Below, in pieces: positions 35,668-42,693 of a stretch of DNA of 64,000 nt. Under the pieces are notes generated by a model that was given only the letters and a program-made list of their open reading frames with translations, made no database searches and was not told the origin of the DNA. Numbering within the stretch: position 1 is the stretch's first letter; the number at the start of each line of letters is the position of its first letter. Source of the DNA: Methylomicrobium sp. wino1 (lineage in GTDB: Bacteria > Pseudomonadota > Gammaproteobacteria > Methylococcales > Methylomonadaceae). The DNA is taken from the NCBI RefSeq assembly GCF_003932755.1, contig NZ_CP024202.1, positions 3,410,001-3,474,000 on the forward strand, written 5' to 3'. A program made the position numbers and the translations under genes.

Positions 35668-36252
35668 ATGACTGAAATAAATCTTACTAAAATACAACAA
35701 CCGAGCGCGGCGGAGATTTGCGATGCTATCGAATTGGATGAAGAAGCCTTAGTACTTTTACAAGAAAGTATGGCTCCGGCCGCTTATTTACAGCTATTGA
35801 TAGAGAAGGAGCTTTACCCGGATGCGGTAAAATTTTTAGCAGGCGCGCTGCCCAAGCGCGAGGCGACATGGTGGGCATGTCTCGCTGCTCGGGAATCATT
35901 AGGCGAAGCGATTTCACCCGATGACAATAAAGCCATTCAATTAGCCGAAGCTTGGGTGTATAAACCGACTCCGGAAAACTGTAAAGCCGCACTTCCCGCT
36001 GCGCAAGCAACCGGATTCAAGAATGCGGCAGGATGGGCGGCAATGGCGGCATTTTGGAGCGGGGACAATATTTCTCCAATGGAAGGCACCATCGTCCCGC
36101 CGCCTGACTATCTGACCGGTAAAGCGGTCATCGGTGCCGTTATGTTGGCCGCAGCGCAAAATGGATTCCAGCAAATGAAAAACAATTACCAGCTTTTTTT
36201 AAAACAAGGAATCGACATTGCCGGTGGTGGAGACGGCCGGTCGATTCAATGA
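35668..36252 (+). CDS. DUF6931-like T6SS-associated protein
   Basis: The 194-residue helical protein has no signal peptide. It resembles a family often encoded between vgrG and PAAR genes (DUF6931-type, from memory). Features visible are an N-terminal Glu-rich helix, YLQLLIEKELYPDAVKFLAG, ALPKREATWWACLAARESLG with a Trp pair, and an Ala-rich middle (AALPAAQATGFKNAAGWAAM). Position suggests an adaptor or chaperone that helps load cargo or the PAAR tip. Function is unproven. Confidence 0.65.
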   Translation: MTEINLTKIQQPSAAEICDAIELDEEALVLLQESMAPAAYLQLLIEKELYPDAVKFLAGALPKREATWWACLAARESLGEAISPDDNKAIQLAEAWVYKPTPENCKAALPAAQATGFKNAAGWAAMAAFWSGDNISPMEGTIVPPPDYLTGKAVIGAVMLAAAQNGFQQMKNNYQLFLKQGIDIAGGGDGRSIQ

Positions 36253-36289
36253 TTTATCGATCATAAGTTTTTAGTTTGGAGATAGTTGA

Positions 36290-36586
36290 ATGGGACAACC
36301 CGCCGCTAGATTAACCGATATGCACGTGTGTCCTCAGGTCAATCCGGGGCCGGTTCCTCACGTCGGCGGTCCGATACTGCCGCCTTGTTGTGTAACCGTA
36401 ATGATTGGCGGCTTGCCGGCCGCGAGAGTCGGCGATACAGCTTTTTGTGTAGGGCCGCCCGATTCTATTGTTAAAGGTTCGTCCACCGTTTTGATTAGCG
36501 GAATGCCCGCAGCCAGAATAGGGGATTCGACCGCTCATGGTGGTAATATTGTTATGGGCTGTCCGACAGTCTTGATCGGGGGGTAA
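36290..36586 (+). CDS. PAAR-domain spike-tip protein
   Basis: Sharpens the VgrG spike. The 98 residues are a single PAAR domain: MGQPAARLTDMHVCPQVNPG, HVGGPILPPCCVTVMIGGLP, AARVGDTAFCVGPPDSIVKG and GMPAARIGDSTAHGG, with the His/Cys zinc ligands in place. It has no N- or C-terminal toxin extension. Last gene of the plus-strand T6SS run; the region to 36737 has no clear terminator. Confidence 0.95.
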   Translation: MGQPAARLTDMHVCPQVNPGPVPHVGGPILPPCCVTVMIGGLPAARVGDTAFCVGPPDSIVKGSSTVLISGMPAARIGDSTAHGGNIVMGCPTVLIGG

Positions 36587-36737
36587 TCAGGCTTTGGATT
36601 TTTTTGGAGTGATAAATTATCAATATCAATGACAAAAACGTTTCGTCCCATTCTTAATGTGTAGGTTTGCTACACTCTCCGTAAAACGCTCCGTCAAATA
36701 CAATCCGATCTGGAATAATCCCCGGTACATTGCAGTT

Positions 36738-38606
36738 TTAATCCTGTTCTTTCTTTTGTAAATAAGTATAGTCGACAATGATTTTCCAATCGTGTTTGGC
36801 ATTGAATTCAATAGAATCCCAAGCGGCGATTTTAAAGACCTCTGTGCCGTTTTCGCGATAACTGTAATAACCGATGCTGTCGTCATCGACCATGGTTAAT
36901 CTCCCGAAAGCCTGCAGCGAGGGTGATTGGCGGCTGACCGGATCGATAAATAGATTTGTGCCGATATAGTCCGAATTGGCGTCATACAGGATCAAGCCAT
37001 CGTTACGCATGATCCAAATATCCCTGTTTATTTCATCCTGTTTTAGAATGGTCGCAAACAGTTTAGGCAGCACCTTTTCCGGCAACATTCTCGCCTCGAG
37101 ATATTCGGCAATACGGCCGTCTTTTTCGATCGGTATTCGAAATTTCAGTATGAGTCGTTTGTTTTCGAAAGCAGCAATCGGTTTTAGCTCATCGATTTCA
37201 TCACTTGCGGCAAATGCTCCTGCCGTTTCCGAGGCGGGGTGTATCGAAAACGGTTCAAAATTCGGATACCGGCTTTGTAATTCTTCTAATATCGATGGCT
37301 CAGTGATAACGCCGGAGCCGAGTTTCTCTGCGGCTTGGTTTAGGTCGGAAAATACCAGTGCGATTTTCGATTGCAACTCATGCACGATAGATCGTGCTTG
37401 TTGCTGTGAGCGTTCTCCGTAAAAAGTGATTCGGCTTAAGGCTTGTTCGGCTTCATGTTTAGCTTCCTGCATTTGGTGTGCATAATGAAGCGAAAAGCCT
37501 GTCCCGATACTAATTGCAAGTAGTAGCAATGCAGTAGAGAAAACGGCAAATTTATTTTGCGTAAAAAAACGGCTTAATAATTCGCGTCTTGAATAGGCAT
37601 AAACATTGACCATGCGCCCGTCACGAAAGGCCTTCAGTTGTTCGGCTAATTTTCCGGCATCGGAAAAACGCTTCAAAGAACTCTTATGTACGGCTTTTTC
37701 GCAGATCGCAATCAATTCAGGCGGGGCGGCAGTTTTGAATCGTTTAGGAGAGGGGGTTTCGAAATCTTTCTCCATTTGTTGCTGTATTGCGGTAATCGAA
37801 CCTCGGTAAGGTTGGGTGCCGGTAATAATTTTATAGAGAATTACTCCCAGGCTGTAAACATCCGATGTTTTATCCGCACGGCCGCTGAATTGTTCCGGCG
37901 CCATATAGGCGGGTGTACCAAGCGCTTCTGAGGTACTTGAGTCGCTTAAACTATCGCGTTGGTGAGTGAGCGCTTCTCGGTAAAAATAGGTATTGTCGTC
38001 ATCGTCCAGTACCTGGGCTAATCCCCAGTCGACCACGATGGTTTCGCCGAAATTACCGACAATGATATTCGCGGGTTTTAAATCGCGATGAATGACGCCC
38101 TTGGCATGCGCATACGCCAAGGTATTGCAAACATCGATTAGAATATCCAAAAGTTGAATACGTTGGTTGAACCCGGTTTTGAGATCAGTATCGGATATTT
38201 TTTCGAATTTTCGAGCCAGCGTTTCGCCTTTAATGTATCGCATCACATAATAAGGCCTACCGTCACTTCTTTGACCCAGTTCATAGACAGGAACAATGCC
38301 CGGGTGTTCTAGTTTTCCGGTAATTTTGGCTTCATGGAGAAACGAATGATCGAGCTCGATGTCCCCGCTTAATTCATCCAGCATTTCCTTGACAGCGACT
38401 CGCCTACCGATGGTTTCGTCGTAGGCTAGATAAACCCGCCCAACACCGCCTTGACCGATAATTTCGAGCACGCTCAGATTATTGAATCTCGGGTCACCGG
38501 ACATTTTATTGTCGGGTTCAATAGTCAATGGCCGATTTGTGGCAAAACGTGTCGAGTCGTCTTCATCGATCAGCGATGTAGTGGAATGGGTGTCGTCGTT
38601 TAACAT
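36738..38606 (-). CDS. Membrane Ser/Thr protein kinase with extracytoplasmic sensor region (PpkA-like)
   Basis: Residues about 45-330 form a protein kinase: glycine loop GQGGVGRVY at 51-59, catalytic-site lysine in RRVAVKEML, HRDLKPAN near 173, and DWG (in place of DFG) near 193 in VVDWGLAQVL, then GTPAYMAPEQFSG. One membrane helix lies near 355-375 (FAVFSTALLLLAISIGTGFS). The C-terminal 240 residues look periplasmic, with a helical hairpin and then a Cache-like region (IWIMRNDGLILYDANSDYIG, LTMVDDDSIGYYSYREN). It lies convergent to PAAR, and with the fused PppA phosphatase and FHA protein it could complete a T6SS threonine-phosphorylation switch. Its substrate is inference. Confidence 0.85.
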   Translation of the reverse strand: MLNDDTHSTTSLIDEDDSTRFATNRPLTIEPDNKMSGDPRFNNLSVLEIIGQGGVGRVYLAYDETIGRRVAVKEMLDELSGDIELDHSFLHEAKITGKLEHPGIVPVYELGQRSDGRPYYVMRYIKGETLARKFEKISDTDLKTGFNQRIQLLDILIDVCNTLAYAHAKGVIHRDLKPANIIVGNFGETIVVDWGLAQVLDDDDNTYFYREALTHQRDSLSDSSTSEALGTPAYMAPEQFSGRADKTSDVYSLGVILYKIITGTQPYRGSITAIQQQMEKDFETPSPKRFKTAAPPELIAICEKAVHKSSLKRFSDAGKLAEQLKAFRDGRMVNVYAYSRRELLSRFFTQNKFAVFSTALLLLAISIGTGFSLHYAHQMQEAKHEAEQALSRITFYGERSQQQARSIVHELQSKIALVFSDLNQAAEKLGSGVITEPSILEELQSRYPNFEPFSIHPASETAGAFAASDEIDELKPIAAFENKRLILKFRIPIEKDGRIAEYLEARMLPEKVLPKLFATILKQDEINRDIWIMRNDGLILYDANSDYIGTNLFIDPVSRQSPSLQAFGRLTMVDDDSIGYYSYRENGTEVFKIAAWDSIEFNAKHDWKIIVDYTYLQKKEQD

Positions 38607-38923
38607 TTTGCCTCGGCTGCATTAAAGTGGGATTTATAATTGACTGTGTTTGGGTCGAACAACAACAATAAGAATTGATGTCGTTCAATTGTAGTCATTT
38701 ATCATTCATCGTTTGCGGTAATGAGGCTCACCCTAAATTCCTTATAACAATCGACCAATAGTAGACATCATACTAAAATTAAGTCGATAAGCTTTTGTAA
38801 AAACTTAAAAAATACACGGATTCTCTATTTACAATCTGATCAATTTAAAATCTAAAATCCTGTTTTGCTGATAAAATGCGCCCCATTATTGTTTATTAAG
38901 TGTTCCAAATTTAGGGGGAAATC
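38607..38923. other. Divergent intergenic region, no gene seen
   Basis: Lies between the divergently transcribed kinase and autotransporter genes and should carry both promoters. The right part is AT-rich with gataaaat near 38870, a plausible -10 box for the plus-strand gene, but no convincing -35 is paired with it. No repeats or hairpins stand out. Confidence 0.45.
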
Positions 38924-40282
38924 ATGTTAAACCAATCGAAAGCAAAACCGAATAGGCCGGTTTTATATTGTACTTCGTTGTCATCTTTGGTGGTCGTTAG
39001 TGCGTTAGCCATGCCTCAGATAGGTTTCGCTCAATCATCTACTAGCGATACAAGTCTGTTCAATTCCAGCCAACAAAACCTGATATCTACGTTACAAAAT
39101 TTGCACTCTGGTTGTTTTATTGAAGAAACTGAATCTGTTTCTGATTCTAGCTTATGCACACAATTAATCTCAATCGAGAATTTTTTGTTTGATCCTGAGC
39201 AAGCCCCCATTATTTTCCAGCAACTCTCTCCGGAGCAACTCATTCAACAAGGTACCCAAGCAACTCGAATCACAGCGGGGCAACTTGGCTTAGTCGACAG
39301 TACGCTCAAAAACCGGATGTCTAAAATTCATTCCAGCCATCAAGGCAACATTCAAACATCGGGATTTCAATTTTATCGAAACGGTCAGTCGGTGTCTGAG
39401 CTTGGCGGAGCGGCCGGCGATGATTTCGGACTGTTCGGTCACAATCTCGGCGTCTGGCTAAACATGAATATTCGCGTCGGCGATGTCAATAATACGTTTG
39501 AACAGGTTGGCTTCAATTACGACAACTACGGTTTTACCGGCGGTGCCGATTATAAGCTGACTGAAGATTTGGTTTTAGGGGGCGCTTTTAGTTATTTGCG
39601 TTCAAATGCCGATTTCAGCAGAAATCAAGGCGAAACGACGACTGATACCTATACCGGTTCGATCTACGGAACCTATTATTTTTGGGATAACTTTCATCTC
39701 GACGCGATCGCATCCTATGGCGGCAACCAATACGATACGGTTCGCCGAATAAACTTTCAAAACGTCAGCACCGAAACTAGCGGTTCGACCGGTGGCAATC
39801 AACATGCCTACAGCTTGGGAATCGGTTATGACTTTTCCTACGGCGCATTCAATTTAACGCCTTATTTCAGAGGCAATTATGTCGGACTTTCGGTCGATTC
39901 GTTCAGCGAAAGCGGTGGTGCAGGTTTTGGCATGGCGTTCAGCGATCAAAATGTCGATTCGTGGACGACGACGCTGGGCGGCGAGACTTCCTATGCCTTC
40001 GGTTTGCCTTTCGGCGTCGTGATCGCGCAATTCAGAGCCGAATGGCATCATCAATACAAGGACGGTAGCCGTAATATCGGCGCCGGTTTTGTAGACGATC
40101 CTACCGGGCAGCGTTTCAATATCGTTTCGCAAGGCGCTGATCGCAATTTCGCAACGATCGGCACGAGCTTGTCGGGTACATTTGCCGACGGCTTATCGGG
40201 CTTCGTTTCGTATGATGTGATGCTAGGTTATCAAGACATCAGTAGCCACAGTATCAATTTCGGCGCTAGGATGGAATTTTAG
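38924..40282 (+). CDS. Outer-membrane autotransporter-type beta-barrel protein
   Basis: The 452-residue protein has a long N-terminal signal (LYCTSLSSLVVVSALAMPQI to GFAQ), a passenger of about 150 residues with two cysteines, and a C-terminal barrel from about residue 175. Strand signatures are GVWLNMNIRVGDVNNTFEQV, YGFTGGADYKLTEDLVLGGA, DTYTGSIYGTYYFWDNFHLD and AYSLGIGYDFSYGAFNLTPY. The last strand, SINFGARMEF, ends in Phe as barrels do. The passenger is too short for a classical protease or adhesin and its role is unknown. It starts with ggggaaatc before ATG. Confidence 0.82.
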   Translation: MLNQSKAKPNRPVLYCTSLSSLVVVSALAMPQIGFAQSSTSDTSLFNSSQQNLISTLQNLHSGCFIEETESVSDSSLCTQLISIENFLFDPEQAPIIFQQLSPEQLIQQGTQATRITAGQLGLVDSTLKNRMSKIHSSHQGNIQTSGFQFYRNGQSVSELGGAAGDDFGLFGHNLGVWLNMNIRVGDVNNTFEQVGFNYDNYGFTGGADYKLTEDLVLGGAFSYLRSNADFSRNQGETTTDTYTGSIYGTYYFWDNFHLDAIASYGGNQYDTVRRINFQNVSTETSGSTGGNQHAYSLGIGYDFSYGAFNLTPYFRGNYVGLSVDSFSESGGAGFGMAFSDQNVDSWTTTLGGETSYAFGLPFGVVIAQFRAEWHHQYKDGSRNIGAGFVDDPTGQRFNIVSQGADRNFATIGTSLSGTFADGLSGFVSYDVMLGYQDISSHSINFGARMEF

Positions 40283-40385
40283 TCTAGTAAAAGCATTTCA
40301 CCATGAAGTTCATGAAGAATAAGAAGTTAATTCAATAACTTGCCATGTCGTTGTATAAACTTGTTGCTTACTTGAGCCTCTAACT

Positions 40386-40460
40386 ACCGTTCGCCCTGAG
40401 CCCCTTCGGCTACGCTCAGGAGAGCCCCTTCATGCTTCGACTTAGCTCAGCACGAACGGT
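40386..40460. repeat. REP-like inverted repeat after the autotransporter gene
   Basis: accgttcgccctgagc at the left end and gctcagcacgaacggt at the right are imperfect inverted complements, with ggctacgctcagg and cttcgacttagctcag inside. This is the common accgttcg...cgaacggt intergenic repeat of gammaproteobacteria. The remainder of 40283-40585 shows no gene. Confidence 0.65.
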
Positions 40461-40585
40461 CTACAACACTTGCCAACGGCTCTTTTTAGGTTGAAAGGTT
40501 AGCGGCGACTTTTGGTTAATCTCTTGAAGTGCTTCAATGAGTTGCATGCGCTTCATGGTTGAACTGCCGAATTTAGGTGATTCGT

Positions 40586-42349
40586 TTAATTTAAGATTTT
40601 TTTCTTCAAAGCCAATAATTCGTCATGCTTAGGTATTGCTTCGAGCCCTTCCTCAATTTTTGCTAGGCTTTCATCGTATTTTCCCTCTGCGAATAATTGT
40701 CGAGCTTGTTGTGACAGGATATCGGCAATCTTCTTCAGACCGTTTTTTGCTTCTTTATTATAAGGGTCGATTTCGAGCGCTTGTCGATACGACCATAAAG
40801 CATTACTGCCGGTCGGGGCGGTCAGATAACCGACTTCAAAATGAATTTCGGCTAGTTCCAGTAAGTCTTTAACCTTAAGTTGCTGCTTCGGCGTTAGCTC
40901 AATAATTTTATCTTGAAGCGGGTCGGTTTCCTGCGATAGTTTGATATAGCCTCCGGTTGTAACGGCAATGGCTATTACGGCGATTGTACCCAGAATAATG
41001 GGTAGAGGCGATCGCGGTTGCAAGTCGGTGATCAGTTGCTTGACTGAGGGAGTGCGGTTTTTTCTTTCCAAGGCCAAGGCGCGCTGCAGGCCTTTCCACT
41101 GCCGACGGCTTATGCTGGGCACCGCTTTAGGTTGCAGATTAAGCTCATAGGCTTTGAGAGCGGATAATTTCCCGTAAGGATGTTTTCCAGTCAAGATTTC
41201 ATAGATGACGCAAGCAAGCGCATAAACATCGTCGCTAGGATCAGGCTCTTTATTAGAAAACATTTCCAGGCTGGCATAAGCCGGTGTCAATGCGCCTAAG
41301 TCCCTACGGGCATCGAAAACGGTTTCGTCCTGATCTTTATCGGGGCGACTGACCGCACAGGCGATACCGAAATCGAGAACCTTGACTTCGCCGGTCTCTA
41401 ATATCGAAACATTGCCAGGTTTAAAATCGGAATGAATAATGCCGTTTTTATGCGCATAAGCCAAAGCCAAGCACATGCCTTTGATAATGTGCCAAGCTTT
41501 TTTGAAAGGCATGCCGTTAGGAATAACCTTATTGATATAGTCTTTCAGTGATTGGCCGGTCAAGACTTCCATCGACATAAAAATATGCGACCGGTCTCTG
41601 TCGAAGTCATAGACGGTAATGATATTCGGATGCGCCAGTGTTTGAGCCTTTCTCGTCTCCCGTTGCAAAGCAATATATGAGGTTGGATTATCCTTGAATT
41701 CGTCGTTTAGAATTTTCAATGCGACATAAGGAGATTTATCTTGAGCCTCTTGTTTGCGTAAATCCAGCGCTTTATAAACGACACCCATGCCGCCGCTACC
41801 GAGCAATTCCTCGAGTATGAAACGGTCTTTTAACACCGAGCCGATACCGATTTTTTCAGTTTCGGATGAGTTAAATCCCGATGATCCGGCATATCTAGTG
41901 CCGCGAGTCGTATTAATCGTTTCTCCGGATGTTATATCAACCGAACTAACCGCACCCCTTTGGTCTGTGGATTCGAAACGATCAGTCAACCGGATTTTCT
42001 CGAAGTCAACATTCGGTTGAATGACTTCGCCCGGTTTTGGTGTATTAATTTTTGTTGTCGGCCGAACAATGGTTTCATCTTGCTCGTCAGAGGACGTGCT
42101 TATTCGTGTTTCGTCGTCATTGTCGGCATTATGCAGAGATAGGGTTGTTTGTGCGATTAAGCCCTGCTGAATTTGCGGTGGTAAATAGCCCTGTTCAAAG
42201 CAGTCATCCAGCAACTTGCGCAGTTCGCCTGATTGTTCGGGATGTTCGCTAAGCAGCTGACGCATTTGTTTCGACAAATCGCCGAAGGTTGTTTCACCTT
42301 CTCGAAAAGAATTTAATACCTGAACAAAGTGGCTTAATGGGGTTTCCAT
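40586..42349 (-). CDS. Ser/Thr protein kinase with C-terminal TPR region
   Basis: The 587-residue protein has an N-terminal regulatory stretch of about 165 residues (opening SHFVQVLNSFREGETTFGDL) and then a kinase domain: GSGGMGVVYKAL, VALKILNDEF, HSDFKPGNV (HSD in place of HRD), VLDFGIACAVS. One helix follows (LPIILGTIAVIAIAVTTGGY), then a C-terminal tail with TPR-like helices (YRQALEIDPYNKEAKNGLKK, LFAEGKYDESLAKIEEGLEA). The Asp of the catalytic loop and the DFG are intact, so it is probably active. It forms a minus-strand cluster with the PAS/SpoIIE phosphatase, 329 bp away. Target unknown. Confidence 0.88.
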   Translation of the reverse strand: METPLSHFVQVLNSFREGETTFGDLSKQMRQLLSEHPEQSGELRKLLDDCFEQGYLPPQIQQGLIAQTTLSLHNADNDDETRISTSSDEQDETIVRPTTKINTPKPGEVIQPNVDFEKIRLTDRFESTDQRGAVSSVDITSGETINTTRGTRYAGSSGFNSSETEKIGIGSVLKDRFILEELLGSGGMGVVYKALDLRKQEAQDKSPYVALKILNDEFKDNPTSYIALQRETRKAQTLAHPNIITVYDFDRDRSHIFMSMEVLTGQSLKDYINKVIPNGMPFKKAWHIIKGMCLALAYAHKNGIIHSDFKPGNVSILETGEVKVLDFGIACAVSRPDKDQDETVFDARRDLGALTPAYASLEMFSNKEPDPSDDVYALACVIYEILTGKHPYGKLSALKAYELNLQPKAVPSISRRQWKGLQRALALERKNRTPSVKQLITDLQPRSPLPIILGTIAVIAIAVTTGGYIKLSQETDPLQDKIIELTPKQQLKVKDLLELAEIHFEVGYLTAPTGSNALWSYRQALEIDPYNKEAKNGLKKIADILSQQARQLFAEGKYDESLAKIEEGLEAIPKHDELLALKKKILN

Positions 42350-42678
42350 GATTTTCCGATGAGTCGGTCTGTAACGGCTCTTAATGAGCGAAATGATATT
42401 GCAAAATAATAGGAGGATAATAGCGAATGGTAAATAGTGAATAAGCGTTGGAGACGACAGACTTGCTATTAATCAGAAGTTTTCAGGATGAAGTTAGGCC
42501 TATTCGATTCAACTCAACGATTCATCGGAATTTCCAATCGATTCTTACTTGTAAAAAAGTGTAAAAAACCTCGCTACCAACTGCGATGAGCGTGGACCAC
42601 TCTAATCAATCGAGAAAAATTGATAATGTTTCCCGAACCTAAATCCAGGCAAGCAGTCCATTCACTATTCACTATTCA
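42350..42678. other. Intergenic region, mostly non-coding
   Basis: Contains AT-rich sequence, a single gtaaatagtgaataagcg stretch near 42430 related to the heptamer repeat at 42661, and no supported gene. It should contain the promoter of the TPR kinase gene. Confidence 0.45.
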
Positions 42679-42693
42679 CTATTCACTATTCAC
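42661..42693. repeat. Tandem heptamer (ttcacta) x 4.7, overlapping a stop codon
   Basis: Thirty-three bases repeat ttcacta without error. On the minus strand the unit reads tagtgaa and supplies the last codons (VNSE) and the TAG stop of the PAS/SpoIIE gene. Slippage here would change the C-terminal residues or the stop. Confidence 0.85.
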
